DNA of 64,000 nt from Pinibacter soli (lineage in GTDB: Bacteria > Bacteroidota > Bacteroidia > Chitinophagales > Chitinophagaceae), in contig NZ_JASBRG010000007.1 of assembly GCF_029961145.1 (NCBI RefSeq), positions 2,024,040 through 2,088,039 on the forward strand, in the 5' to 3' direction. This document shows positions 1 to 9,067 of the stretch, one piece after another. Position numbers and translations under genes: made by a program. Under the pieces are notes generated by a model. It had not been told where the DNA came from. It searched no databases and was given only the letters and a program-made list of their open reading frames with translations. Every line of letters starts with the position of its first letter. Position 1 is the first letter of the stretch.

Positions 1-81
1 TTAGTGGTAAAAAGATCAGAAGCATCCCCTCATGCTCTCTCAACAACTCAAAACAACTAACTTTACCAAAACGATTATACC

Positions 82-1440
82 ATGTGGTTAAATAATATTC
101 TCGAAACGATTGGCAATACTCCGCTGATAAAACTTAACAAGATCACGAAAGATATTCCTGCGACTGTACTGGCTAAGGTAGACTATTTTAATCCGGGCAA
201 CTCTATTAAAGACCGTATGGCTATAAAAATGATAGAGGTGGCAGAGAAAGAAGGCAAACTAAAACCGGGAGGTACCATCATTGAATGCACAAGCGGCAAC
301 ACCGGAATGGGACTTGCTTTAGCAGCATGTGTAAAAGGTTACAAATGTATTTTCACAACAACTGATAAGCAGTCAAAAGAAAAAATGGACATTCTGAAAG
401 CTGTGGGTGCAGAAGTGATTGTTTGTCCTACAAACGTTGAGCCCGATGATCCGCGCAGCTACTATTCCATCGCAAGAAGACTGGCGAAAGAAATTCCTAA
501 TTCTTTCCATTGCAATCAATATGATAACCTCGCTAACAGACTGGCTCACTACGAAAGTACTGGTCCTGAAATATGGGAACAAACGGAAGGAAAGATCACG
601 CATCTGGTTTGTACTGCAGGAACGGGTGGCACTGTTACTGGTACAGCGATGTATTTGAAAGAAAAAAATCCCAACATTCAAGTGTGGGCGATTGACGTAT
701 ATGGTTCGTTGCTTACAAAATTCTTCAATACCGGCGAGGTGGACATGAATGAAGTTCACCCTTATGTTTCTGAAGGTTTTGGCGAAGACTTTGTTCCCGA
801 CAACTATGACATGAGTGTGATCGATCGCTTTGAGCAGGTAACAGATAAAGATGGCGCAGTGATGGCAAGACGCATTGCAAAAGAAGAAGGTCTGTTCTGT
901 GGATATAGTGCCGGCAGCTGTTTACAGGGCTTGATGCAATTGAAGGACAAGTTGAAAAAGGATGATCTGGTGGTGTGTATTTTCCATGACCATGGCAGTC
1001 GTTATGTAGGTAAAATTTATAACGACCAGTGGATGATGGAGCGCGGGTTCCTTGATGTAAAATCTTTTAAAGATATTGTCAACGGTAGAAAGAATTCACA
1101 GAAGCTCGTTTCTATTCAGCCGACAAATACTGTTGCTGAAGCTGTTGAAATGATGAAGAAATACGACATTGAACATATTCCTGTTTTTGATAACGGCAAC
1201 ATTGCAGGATCAATCAGTGAAAACGGTTTGTTCCAAAAAGTATTCTCCAATCCCGATATCAAGAATGCAAAAATCCAGGAAGTAATTGAACACGCATTTC
1301 CTATCGTGGATTTCAACACACCGGTTGAGAAACTTGGTACATTGATCAACAAAGAAAATGGCGCAGTGCTTAGTAAAGATGAAGCTGGCAACTACCATAT
1401 CGTGACCAAGTATGACGTGATTAATGCGCTGGGGAAGTGA
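82..1440 (+). CDS. Pyridoxal-phosphate cystathionine beta-synthase with C-terminal CBS pair
   Basis: Condenses serine (or O-acetylserine) with homocysteine or sulfide in cytoplasmic sulfur amino acid metabolism. Residues 1-320 form a fold-type II PLP domain: the Schiff-base lysine is K43 in NSIKDR, the substrate loop TSGNTG is at 70-75, and the phosphate-binding loop GTGGT is near 180-184. Residues about 338-452 form a pair of CBS domains, as in eukaryotic-type cystathionine beta-synthases and unlike plain CysK. The 452-residue length fits that architecture. A CysK/CysM-like activity cannot be excluded from sequence alone. The gene stands alone and is followed by a long inverted repeat. Confidence 0.93.
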   Translation: MWLNNILETIGNTPLIKLNKITKDIPATVLAKVDYFNPGNSIKDRMAIKMIEVAEKEGKLKPGGTIIECTSGNTGMGLALAACVKGYKCIFTTTDKQSKEKMDILKAVGAEVIVCPTNVEPDDPRSYYSIARRLAKEIPNSFHCNQYDNLANRLAHYESTGPEIWEQTEGKITHLVCTAGTGGTVTGTAMYLKEKNPNIQVWAIDVYGSLLTKFFNTGEVDMNEVHPYVSEGFGEDFVPDNYDMSVIDRFEQVTDKDGAVMARRIAKEEGLFCGYSAGSCLQGLMQLKDKLKKDDLVVCIFHDHGSRYVGKIYNDQWMMERGFLDVKSFKDIVNGRKNSQKLVSIQPTNTVAEAVEMMKKYDIEHIPVFDNGNIAGSISENGLFQKVFSNPDIKNAKIQEVIEHAFPIVDFNTPVEKLGTLINKENGAVLSKDEAGNYHIVTKYDVINALGK

Positions 1441-1470
1441 GCACGCAGATGACGCAGATTAGACTAATTT

Positions 1471-1569
1471 AAATAACTGAATAACTGATTGACTGAATAA
1501 CTGAGTGGTTCATTTTTGATTTTGCACTACAACTTTTAACCACTCAGTTATTTAGTTATTCAGTTATTT
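1471..1569. repeat. Intergenic inverted repeat, CAGTTATT phrase family
   Basis: The left arm (1471-1510) is made of ATAACTGA-type units and ends GAGTGGTT. The right arm (1538-1569) starts AACCACTCAG and is built of CAGTTATT units. Together they form a long imperfect hairpin between two plus-strand genes. It could terminate the upstream transcript. The same phrase recurs near 21.9, 23.3-23.5, 49.7 and 60.8 kb. Confidence 0.8.
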
Positions 1570-1576
1570 TCGCCCA

Positions 1577-2164
1577 ATGAAACTAGCTAAATACCTTCTC
1601 TACGTTTTTCTTGCATGGTTCATCATCCATACAATTGTCATTTGTGTCGACGGAATTTTCAATAAAGAACATGCTGCTGATATTGCTATTGTTTTGGGCA
1701 ATAAGGTGAACGAAGATGGTACACTATCACCAAGGCTTAAAGCGAGGCTGGATAAGGCAAAAGAGCTTTATACCAAATCTCTCGTGAAGAAAATAATTGT
1801 AAGCGGCGGACTTGGCAAGGAAGGCTTCTATGAAGCTGAGAAAATGAAAACTTACCTCAATGAAAACAACATTCCTGATTCGCTAATCATTGTTGACAAT
1901 CGTGGAGACAACACCGCATTCTCTGTTGGAAATGCATACAGAATGCAACCGGTTTTAAAATACAATAGTATTACTGTTATTTCCCAATTCTATCATATTT
2001 CACGCACAAAATTACTATTTCACAAAACAGGTATCAAGAACGTTTACGGAGCGAGTCCTTCGTACTACGAACTTCGTGACTTGTATTCACTAGTGAGAGA
2101 ATTTTTCGGCTATTATTATGCATTGTTGTTTGTAAGCAAAGAACAAATGATCAATCCAAGATAG
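1577..2164 (+). CDS. YdcF/SanA-family (DUF218) membrane-anchored protein
   Basis: A 195-residue protein with an N-terminal membrane segment (about residues 5-25) and a DUF218 domain. Signature stretches are IVLGNKVNEDG, KIIVSGGLGKEG and DNRGDNTAFS. Proteins of this family (SanA, ElyC, YdcF) sit in the envelope and are linked to peptidoglycan or envelope integrity, but the reaction is unknown. It is a short, SanA-like version. A second, longer family member lies on the other strand at 8159-8908. Confidence 0.85.
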   Translation: MKLAKYLLYVFLAWFIIHTIVICVDGIFNKEHAADIAIVLGNKVNEDGTLSPRLKARLDKAKELYTKSLVKKIIVSGGLGKEGFYEAEKMKTYLNENNIPDSLIIVDNRGDNTAFSVGNAYRMQPVLKYNSITVISQFYHISRTKLLFHKTGIKNVYGASPSYYELRDLYSLVREFFGYYYALLFVSKEQMINPR

Positions 2165-2176
2165 GAGCAACAATTC

Positions 2177-2329
2177 GCACGCAGATGACGCTGATCTAAC
2201 TGATTTACACTGATCTTATACTGAAATCTTACATAAAATAAAAAAACAGCAAGACTAAACAATCTTGTTGGTTTTATTTTATTAGAAATCTATCAGTGAA
2301 AATCAGTTAGATCAGCGTCATCTGCGTGC
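2177..2329. repeat. Long inverted repeat, CACGCAGATGACGCTGATC phrase
   Basis: The arms 2177-2212 and 2292-2329 are near-complementary and flank an inner terminator hairpin. The element fills the gap between two convergent genes. A single arm of the same phrase appears at 1441-1462, and a related phrase with CCGTGT occurs near 55.01-55.05 kb. Confidence 0.8.
2234..2280. terminator. Bidirectional terminator between convergent genes
   Basis: A stem of CAGCAAGA with TCTTGTTG (one G-T wobble) is flanked by A-rich sequence on the left and TTTTATTTT on the right. That gives a U-tract on either strand. It lies between ends of the YdcF gene (plus) and the histidine kinase gene (minus). Confidence 0.65.
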
Positions 2330-2332
2330 TCT

Positions 2333-4651
2333 TTACTCCGGCAGCACGATCGTGAACTTTGCTCCTACGCCGCGTTTGCCTTCGGCTTTAATCACGCCGT
2401 TGTGGTTCTCGACGATCTTTTTACAAACCGCCAAACCGATACCGGTGCCATTGTATTTATTCTTATCATTTAATCGTTGAAAAATCAGAAAAATTTGTTC
2501 AGCAAATGTCTGATCAAAACCAATTCCATTGTCTTTAAAAGTCAGCTCAACATAATTGCGATTGCTGCTTTGTAATAATGGATATAGCTTCAACTCTTCA
2601 CGTGGCAGAACCCTCGCTGAAATTTCGATAACAGGATTTTCGTTTGAAAATTTTAACGCGTTCCCTATTAGATTAAAGATCAATTGATTCATCTGAATGG
2701 GAATTGCCTTTATGCGAGGCATTAAACTTTTTATGATCTTCGCACCTTTTTGCTCGATCAGCACTTCGAAATCATTCACTACGTTCTCCAGTACCTTGTT
2801 GAGATCGACGGTATCAAACTTTTCATCCGTTTTGTTGATGCGTGAAAAATTGAGAAGATCTTCGATCAGAACAGACATTCTTCCCGCAGATGAAATCACT
2901 TTTTTGATGTAAAGTTTTCCATCAAAGCCAGGTTCATCTATTTTTTGCAAAACAAGGTCCGAGAAGGTTTGAATTTTACGTAACGGCTCTTGCAGGTCAT
3001 GACTGGATACATATGCAAACTGCTCCAGCTGCGAATTTGATTTTTCCAACTGATCATTGGCTTCCTGCAGATCTCTTGTGCGTTCAGCTACTATCCTTTC
3101 CAGATCCTCGTGAGCGATCTTGGTTGCCTGTATATCCATGCAAGAACCGATGTACCCTTCAAAAAGCCCTTCCGGCGTATATCTCGGCACGCCTGAATTT
3201 GCCACCCATCTGTAAACGCCATCATGCCTTTTCATCTTAAATTCAATGGTAAAAGGTGTGCGTTCGTTGAAGTGAGAAGTATACTCCTCCAATACCATTT
3301 CGCGTTCCAGCAGATGAATATCTTCCTGCCAGCCATCGCCCAACTCTTCATCAAGCGATCGACCGGTAAACGACAACCATTGTCTATTTAGAAATGTAAA
3401 TTTTCCATTTGTATCTGCCACCCAAATTTTCACCGGCGCAGTGTTCGCCATTGTTCGGAAACGCTCTTCGCTTTCCCGCAAAACCTCCACCATGCGCTTG
3501 CTTTCGGTAATATCCATCACTGTTCCCAAAAGACGCACCGGCGTTTTGTTGTTGTCGTACAACATTTCGCCGCTTGCTTTTATCCAGTGAATACTACCAT
3601 CCTGATGTATGATGCGTATCTCATAGCTAAGTTTGCCAGTTTCTCTGGCAATGCGGTGCGCCTCCTGTACGACCTCTATGTCTTCCGGAAGCACCTGGTC
3701 AAACAAATGGACACGTGTGACACTTTCATCTTTGTTGAAACCAAAAATTTCCTTAAGTCTTGGTGAAATGTCGCCGTAAAAATTTTCCAGCAGATTAAGA
3801 TCGAAGGTGCCAAGATTAGTGGCCCTTATTGCAAGGAGCAATCGTTTTTCGTTTTCCTCTGCTTTTAGTCTCGCTTCTACCTGGTCAGTAACGTTGTTTA
3901 ACGTCATCATTATCCCCTGAACGGTTGTGCCATCCTTTTCGAAAAGCGGTGCGTATGTAAAATCGAAATATAGTGTAGCGATGTGAGTTTTCATATCAAC
4001 GTATGAGACGCCTTCCGTCTCACTGTATGTGACACCACTATCATACACATTCAGCAGAAGTTGGGGAAAGCGCTGATGTTCCAGCCTGGGAAATATTTCC
4101 AACAACTTCTTGCCCAGCACTTCGCTTTCTTCCTTTTGCCAAATCTTCAGCATCGCGGGGTTTATCAATTCCACTTTCAACTCCCTTCCTCTCAAAATGC
4201 CCATGGCAATAGTTGATTGCATTACCAGGCTGCGGAACTGTTTTTCACTTTCCTGCAAAGCATGCGACTCCTTCACAGTTTTGGTAACGTCTGTTGCTAC
4301 CACCACTATTCTGTCTACAATACCTTTACTGTTACGAAGCGGCTGATAAACAAAATTGAAATAGACCTTTTCCCTGTTTCCTTTTCTCACAAGATCAACC
4401 TCGAACTCGTGTCCGTGATAGGCTATACCGGTTGACATAACCCCGTCCAGCAAGGGCTTTATGTTTTGATTGACCAGTTCGGGAAGGCTTTCAAACAAAG
4501 ACCTATTAATAAGTTGATCTGCTTTTTTATCTACCACTTCAAGGTATAGATCATTAGCATGCTCAACGATATAATCCGGCCCACACAGAATCGCTATGGC
4601 AATAGGAGATTGCCAGACCAGTTGTTCTACTGATAATTTTTCTTCAATCAT
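2333..4651 (-). CDS. Cytoplasmic multi-PAS sensor histidine kinase
   Basis: A 772-residue kinase with four tandem PAS/PAC modules over roughly residues 1-520 (several show the PAC-type ending DITESK or DIQATK). A short coiled linker leads to a HisKA phosphoacceptor near residue 550 (SSHDLQEPLRK). The HATPase domain has N-box NLIGNALKFSN, a G1 box DNGIGFD and G2 box GTGIGLAVCK. No signal peptide or membrane segment is visible, so it should sense a cytosolic cue through PAS. The SHDLQEPLRK type of H-box is typical of phytochrome-like and PAS kinases. No receiver or response-regulator gene is adjacent, so it is an orphan kinase and the signal is unknown. Confidence 0.92.
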   Translation of the reverse strand: MIEEKLSVEQLVWQSPIAIAILCGPDYIVEHANDLYLEVVDKKADQLINRSLFESLPELVNQNIKPLLDGVMSTGIAYHGHEFEVDLVRKGNREKVYFNFVYQPLRNSKGIVDRIVVVATDVTKTVKESHALQESEKQFRSLVMQSTIAMGILRGRELKVELINPAMLKIWQKEESEVLGKKLLEIFPRLEHQRFPQLLLNVYDSGVTYSETEGVSYVDMKTHIATLYFDFTYAPLFEKDGTTVQGIMMTLNNVTDQVEARLKAEENEKRLLLAIRATNLGTFDLNLLENFYGDISPRLKEIFGFNKDESVTRVHLFDQVLPEDIEVVQEAHRIARETGKLSYEIRIIHQDGSIHWIKASGEMLYDNNKTPVRLLGTVMDITESKRMVEVLRESEERFRTMANTAPVKIWVADTNGKFTFLNRQWLSFTGRSLDEELGDGWQEDIHLLEREMVLEEYTSHFNERTPFTIEFKMKRHDGVYRWVANSGVPRYTPEGLFEGYIGSCMDIQATKIAHEDLERIVAERTRDLQEANDQLEKSNSQLEQFAYVSSHDLQEPLRKIQTFSDLVLQKIDEPGFDGKLYIKKVISSAGRMSVLIEDLLNFSRINKTDEKFDTVDLNKVLENVVNDFEVLIEQKGAKIIKSLMPRIKAIPIQMNQLIFNLIGNALKFSNENPVIEISARVLPREELKLYPLLQSSNRNYVELTFKDNGIGFDQTFAEQIFLIFQRLNDKNKYNGTGIGLAVCKKIVENHNGVIKAEGKRGVGAKFTIVLPE

Positions 4652-4762
4652 TTACTTTTGACACAGTATTTTGTAAGAGGAATACTTAACTGTAACAGTA
4701 TGTTTTTAGGTATTGTAATTTAAGGAAAAAGAAACAGCAAATATATCTCGACATTAATTTTA

Positions 4763-5623
4763 TTATTTTCTAACCACCTTAACCATTCTGTCTTTACCCT
4801 GCAGATCTTTCCTCACCTGCACTGTTTCGAACCGTTCATTGGTAAAAATATCTGCCACACTATTCGCCAGCGCCATATGAGTTTCCATATAAATGGTTCC
4901 TTTTGTTTTTAGATGTTGTGCCGAAAAATCAGCAATGGCTTTATAAAAAATCAATGGATTTTCATTTTCAACAAATAGCGCCAGATGTGGCTCGAAATCA
5001 ACAACATGTTTTTCCATCTCCACTATTTCTTCATTTGGAATGTAAGGCGGATTGCTTACGATCACATCAAAGGTTCCAAGTTGCTGCCAGTTTGCTGCAT
5101 TCAAAAAATCCAATTGACGGAACCGAACATCAGTGTTCAGTGTTTTCGCATTTTGCATAGCAACACTCAGCGCCGCCTGGCTGACATCGCAACTGTTTAC
5201 AGCTGCCCATGCAAGATTTTTTTTCATAGATATAGGGATGCAGCCACTGCCCGAACCAATATCCAAAATGGAAAAATCATCCCGTTGTTTGTTTTGAAAA
5301 TCATTCACCACCCATTCCACCAACTCTTCTGTTTCCGGCCTTGGAATAAGCACGGCCTCATTTACATAAAATTTCATACCATAGAACCAGGCCTCGCCCA
5401 AAGCGTATTGCACCGGACGGTGTTTCAAAAGATCGCTACTTACCTGTTCAAGTTTTGCTATTTGCATTGCAGAAAGCTCCGAGTGCTTGTTTACAACACG
5501 GTCAATCTTTTTCCAGCCCGTAATATTTTCCAATACCCAATCGGCAATATTTGCAGCTTCGCGTGAGTCGTACACGCCTGAAAGAAGCGAAAAAAGGTGC
5601 TGCTGGTGGTCGTTAAGCGTCAT
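4763..5623 (-). CDS. prmC: Release factor glutamine N5-methyltransferase PrmC
   Basis: Methylates the glutamine of the GGQ motif in peptide chain release factors RF1/RF2, using S-adenosylmethionine. The N-terminal helical domain covers about residues 1-85. The SAM motif DIGSGSG is at 121-127 and the catalytic NPPY tetrad at 191-194. At 286 residues it has the normal length. An exact TATCTTTG -7 box lies 5-12 bases upstream of the ATG, implying a very short leader. The gene is divergent from ribD. Confidence 0.95.
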   Translation of the reverse strand: MTLNDHQQHLFSLLSGVYDSREAANIADWVLENITGWKKIDRVVNKHSELSAMQIAKLEQVSSDLLKHRPVQYALGEAWFYGMKFYVNEAVLIPRPETEELVEWVVNDFQNKQRDDFSILDIGSGSGCIPISMKKNLAWAAVNSCDVSQAALSVAMQNAKTLNTDVRFRQLDFLNAANWQQLGTFDVIVSNPPYIPNEEIVEMEKHVVDFEPHLALFVENENPLIFYKAIADFSAQHLKTKGTIYMETHMALANSVADIFTNERFETVQVRKDLQGKDRMVKVVRK

Positions 5624-5627
5624 GATT

Positions 5628-5635
5628 CAAAGATA
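5628..5635 (-). promoter_or_regulatory. -7 box of prmC
   Basis: TATCTTTG on the minus strand matches the Bacteroidota TAnnTTTG consensus exactly, just upstream of the prmC ATG at 5623. Confidence 0.5.
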
Positions 5636-5640
5636 GGACA

Positions 5641-5765
5641 ATGCTTAACGCCAAATGCCTAACGCTTAACGCGGTTTCAGCGCATCATCCTGCTACCAAT
5701 AGTATAGACTGCCGCACAATCAGGCTTTTGGCGTTAAGCGGTCTGTGTTAAGCATTAAGCGTTAA
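5641..5765. repeat. Inverted repeat, CTTAACGC phrase, in a divergent promoter region
   Basis: The left arm (5641-5672) repeats TTAACGC/CTAACGC units. The right arm (5731-5765) holds the complement GCGTTAAGC and AAGCGTTAA. Unlike most such elements here, it sits between two divergent promoters rather than at gene ends. Confidence 0.75.
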
Positions 5766-5769
5766 CCCT

Positions 5770-5777
5770 TATCTTTG
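5770..5777 (+). promoter_or_regulatory. -7 box of ribD
   Basis: TATCTTTG is an exact TAnnTTTG box 11 bases before the ribD ATG. Confidence 0.5.
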
Positions 5778-5788
5778 CCCATCTACAG

Positions 5789-6841
5789 ATGACCTCCCAC
5801 GAAACATATATGCATCGCTGCATTGCACTGGCAAAAAATGGCGCCGGGCATGTAGCTCCCAACCCTATGGTGGGTTCTGTGCTTGTGCATGAAGGCCGTA
5901 TCATTGGAGAAGGTTTTCACCGGATATATGGCCAGGCGCATGCAGAAGTGAATTGCATCAATTCGGTAAAGGAAGACGACAAACATCTCATTCCTCAAAG
6001 TACTATTTATGTTTCGCTGGAACCCTGTGCACATTTTGGCAAAACACCGCCTTGTGCAGACAGAATCATTCATGAACGCATTCTCAAAGTAGTAGTTGGC
6101 TGCCGAGATCCTTTTAAACAGGTAGATGGAAAAGGAATTGAAAAATTGCAGAATGCTGGTGCAGAAGTAACGATGAATGTTTTGGAAAATGAATGCCGTG
6201 AACTAAACAAACGCTTTTTTACTTTTCATACAAACTATCGCCCATACATTATTTTGAAATGGGCGCAAAGCAACAATGGTAAAATCGGAGGTTCGGATTT
6301 TAAACGAATCAATATCAGTAATGATTTTTCCAACCGGCTCGTTCACAAATGGAGAAGCGATGAGGCGGCAATCATGGTGGGAACCAACACTGCATTTCAT
6401 GATAACCCTTCTCTCACAACACGCCTGTGGAAAGGCTCCGATCCGGTGAGGATATTTCTTGACATGGAACTGAAAGTGCCGTCAACACACCAAATTTTAG
6501 ACAATTCTGTTCGAACAATTATTTTCAATAAACATAAGCATTCGCAAACTGAAAATATTGAATACTATCAAATAAGCGAAGACACGAGCATTGTTCATCA
6601 GATTACAAATGCTTTGTATCAATTGCAAGTTCAAAGTGTGCTGATCGAAGGCGGCACACGTCTCCTGCAATCTTTTATAGATGAAGGATATTGGGATGAA
6701 GCAAGAATAATTACAAACGATGAATTAATGATTGACGAGGGCATTCAAGCGCCTTCATTGACCAACGCCCTAAAAACCGACGAACTCAGGTTGCTTACTG
6801 ACAGAGTCGATTTCTTTACTAATAACAGTAGATCTTTTTAA
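5789..6841 (+). CDS. ribD: Bifunctional riboflavin deaminase/reductase RibD
   Basis: Catalyses two riboflavin biosynthesis steps: deamination of the pyrimidine product of GTP cyclohydrolase II, then NADPH-dependent reduction of its ribosyl group. The N-terminal zinc deaminase domain shows H51-A52-E53 and the PCxxxxxxPPC element with C80 and C89. The C-terminal reductase domain (about 150-350) has MVGTNTAFHDNPSLTTR and IEGGTRLL. The length of 350 is normal. No other riboflavin gene is adjacent. The stop codon is six bases before the next gene, suggesting co-transcription. Confidence 0.95.
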   Translation: MTSHETYMHRCIALAKNGAGHVAPNPMVGSVLVHEGRIIGEGFHRIYGQAHAEVNCINSVKEDDKHLIPQSTIYVSLEPCAHFGKTPPCADRIIHERILKVVVGCRDPFKQVDGKGIEKLQNAGAEVTMNVLENECRELNKRFFTFHTNYRPYIILKWAQSNNGKIGGSDFKRINISNDFSNRLVHKWRSDEAAIMVGTNTAFHDNPSLTTRLWKGSDPVRIFLDMELKVPSTHQILDNSVRTIIFNKHKHSQTENIEYYQISEDTSIVHQITNALYQLQVQSVLIEGGTRLLQSFIDEGYWDEARIITNDELMIDEGIQAPSLTNALKTDELRLLTDRVDFFTNNSRSF

Positions 6842-6847
6842 CCAAAC

Positions 6848-7456
6848 ATGAGCGACCAGGAATTTTATTATACGATCGACAAAACAGCCGTTGCAGAATA
6901 TAAGGACAAAGGAAGCAAGTTTATTGCCTATGCTTTTCCCATTAAGGATGCAGATGATTTTAAAGCAAGACTGGCAGAGCTGAAGAAAGAACATCCCAAA
7001 GCCTCGCATCATTGCTTTGCTTATCGCCTGGGATTAGATGGCAATAATTTCCGCGTGAGCGATGATGGTGAACCTTCGGGTACTGCCGGCAAACCAATTC
7101 TTGGCCAGATCGATAGTAAGCAACTAGTAAATACACTTGTTGTAGTGGTGCGTTACTTTGGCGGCACATTACTCGGCGTCCCGGGTTTGATCAATGCCTA
7201 TAAAATGGCTGCTTCATTGGTTTTGCAGGTGTTGCCTCTTTCACAACGTCCCGTTGAAGTTTCGTACAAAGTTGATTTCGATTATACTTGCATGAACGAC
7301 GTAATGATGATCGTTAAACAAACGGGTTGCACGATCATTAAACAAGAAATTCAACTATTCAGCCACTTAATAATAGGTATTCCAAAAACAAGACTGCAAG
7401 AGGTTGTATATAAATTGGAAGAGTTGCGGAATGTGGAAGTGAAGAAAGTTCCGTAA
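6848..7456 (+). CDS. IMPACT/YigZ family protein
   Basis: A 202-residue member of the YigZ/IMPACT family. The N-terminal UPF0029 domain is marked by KGSKFIAYAFPI, DDGEPSGTAGKPIL and VVVRYFGGTLLGVPGLI. The C-terminal portion matches the DUF1949 region. Eukaryotic IMPACT binds GCN1 and affects translation control; the bacterial role is unsettled. It is separated from ribD by only six bases and probably shares its mRNA. Confidence 0.92.
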   Translation: MSDQEFYYTIDKTAVAEYKDKGSKFIAYAFPIKDADDFKARLAELKKEHPKASHHCFAYRLGLDGNNFRVSDDGEPSGTAGKPILGQIDSKQLVNTLVVVVRYFGGTLLGVPGLINAYKMAASLVLQVLPLSQRPVEVSYKVDFDYTCMNDVMMIVKQTGCTIIKQEIQLFSHLIIGIPKTRLQEVVYKLEELRNVEVKKVP

Positions 7457-7460
7457 TGTG

Positions 7461-7600
7461 GAAATTTGAAAATGTGCTAATTTGAAAATTCGTTCGGTGT
7501 AACATTAGGTGTTATCTAATGACAGCGTTAAGGGCTGACGATTATTAATGACAAATGATCGACCTAAAGCATTTTCAAATTAGCACATTTTCAAATTTTC
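7461..7600. repeat. Inverted repeat between convergent genes
   Basis: The left arm (7461-7489, GAAATTTGAAAATGTGCTAA then TTTGAAAAT) is complementary to the right arm (7571-7600). About 80 bases separate them. It is likely to end both converging transcripts. Confidence 0.75.
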
Positions 7601-8103
7601 AAATTATTCAGCTCTGCTTCCATGAAAATCACACCAGGCAGAGGGTTGTGGTAGTACGGGTCGATCGTGTAAAACCCGTGGCGTTTGTATAAGTTAATCG
7701 CGGGTTGCATTCTTCTTAAAGTATCGAGCCACATGTGCGTGTAGCCGAGTTGTCTCGCTTCTTTGCAAAGTTCTTCCACCAAAATATTTCCAATTCCATG
7801 CTTTCTAAATGCAGGTTTTACATACATGCGTTTCATTTCACAAAATGCATTTCTATCTGCTGTGGCGGCTAAATGATAGTGAGGTAAGATAGGCTGAAGT
7901 GCAATACATCCTGCAACTTCTTCATCTACGAAAGCTAGTAGTATCAAGCCTTTGGGTGGACCATACTTTAGCAACGGCTCTTCCAGTTCCGACTGCACTG
8001 ATTGAAATGATAAGTCCTCTCCCAACTCAACAAGATATTCTTTTGTGAGCTCCAGAAAAAGATCAAGTTTGTTGTGATCGGTTATTTTTTCGATTGTTAT
8101 CAT
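7591..8103 (-). CDS. GNAT family N-acetyltransferase
   Basis: A 170-residue acetyltransferase of the GNAT fold. The acetyl-CoA pyrophosphate-binding stretch is FRKHGIGNILVEELCKEA (consensus Q/RxxGxG/A) and the C-terminal motif is AINLYKRHGFY. The substrate cannot be inferred. It follows the YdcF gene on the same strand after 55 bases, so it may be expressed with it. Confidence 0.9.
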   Translation of the reverse strand: MITIEKITDHNKLDLFLELTKEYLVELGEDLSFQSVQSELEEPLLKYGPPKGLILLAFVDEEVAGCIALQPILPHYHLAATADRNAFCEMKRMYVKPAFRKHGIGNILVEELCKEARQLGYTHMWLDTLRRMQPAINLYKRHGFYTIDPYYHNPLPGVIFMEAELNNLKI

Positions 8104-8158
8104 TCTTCACTATTGAGACCGGTTGATCGGTGGGTAAGGGCGAATGCATTTCGCCACA

Positions 8159-8908
8159 CTACAATTTGCCTGTGATTTTATAAGCCCAATATCCGACGAC
8201 TTCTTTTATAAAACTACGCCATTGAACCAACGTATCAGCACTGGGAATCAGGTCAGCAAAAGAAAAAGGTGTCTCAACTGTTTGATAGGCGGATGGATAA
8301 ATATCCACATCGATGCCTGCTTTTTTAAAAGTGCCTGCCGCTCTTGGCATGTGGAGTGCAGATGTCACCAACACATACGGGGGCGGCAAATGTAGTGAGT
8401 CGAGTATTCGTTTTGAATACATAGCGTTTTCGAAAGTATTGCGTGAATTGGATTCGGCAAAAACATCTTCCGCCTTCACGCCATCCTGTATAAACATATA
8501 CTTTGCAAAATCCGCTTCTTTAGGTTTGTCCTGCTTGATGGAAGGATCGCCGCCGGAAACAATGATCTTATTTATATGCCCTGAATGATACAATGTGGCA
8601 GTGGCAATAAATCTGTCTGAAGTGCCGGAGAGATACCCTTTACCTTTTGCATCAAAAATCGTGAACCCTCCGAGTACGATTCCGGCACTGTATTTCTTTG
8701 TAAGTGTTGCGGGCCCGGGCTGCCATGCGTTTATGATAAAATTCAAGATCGCTCCATTAGTGAAAAAGATAAATAAGGCTATTGCGAAAATGGTCGCCCG
8801 TTTTTTCCATTTACCTTTTTTAAGAAAAGCAGCGAGAAGCACAACAAGGATCAACCAGGTTGCCGGATCAATGAATATTGAAAAAAGTTTAGAGAGAATG
8901 AAAAACAT
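8159..8908 (-). CDS. YdcF/ElyC-family (DUF218) membrane protein
   Basis: A 249-residue DUF218 protein with two N-terminal membrane helices (about 5-25 and 38-58), as in ElyC. The domain shows AGIVLGGFT, KIIVSGGD, ESNSRNTFENA and VTSALHMPRA. ElyC-like proteins act in envelope/peptidoglycan precursor homeostasis, but the catalytic activity is not established. It has an exact TACATTTG -7 box upstream. Confidence 0.88.
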   Translation of the reverse strand: MFFILSKLFSIFIDPATWLILVVLLAAFLKKGKWKKRATIFAIALFIFFTNGAILNFIINAWQPGPATLTKKYSAGIVLGGFTIFDAKGKGYLSGTSDRFIATATLYHSGHINKIIVSGGDPSIKQDKPKEADFAKYMFIQDGVKAEDVFAESNSRNTFENAMYSKRILDSLHLPPPYVLVTSALHMPRAAGTFKKAGIDVDIYPSAYQTVETPFSFADLIPSADTLVQWRSFIKEVVGYWAYKITGKL

Positions 8909-8925
8909 TCGTGTTGATTATAGGA

Positions 8926-8933
8926 CAAATGTA
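8926..8933 (-). promoter_or_regulatory. -7 box of the long YdcF gene
   Basis: TACATTTG on the minus strand is an exact TAnnTTTG match, 18 bases upstream of the ATG at 8908. Confidence 0.45.
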
Positions 8934-9015
8934 AGCCTTCAGAGTGAATGTCTTCAATTGGTTGGTAGTTGTCAGACTTTGGTGCACTATTAATTTTTAA
9001 TTAATTATTAATCAT

Positions 9016-9049
9016 AAAAAAAATGCGGTGAAAAATCTCACCGCACTTT
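9016..9049 (-). terminator. Intrinsic terminator after the GH2 gene
   Basis: On the minus strand, TGCGGTGA pairs with TCACCGCA around a short AT loop, followed by an eight-T run. It sits just after the GH2 stop codon and would end the PUL1 transcript. Confidence 0.85.
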
Positions 9050-9067
9050 TTCTGAAATACTATTTCA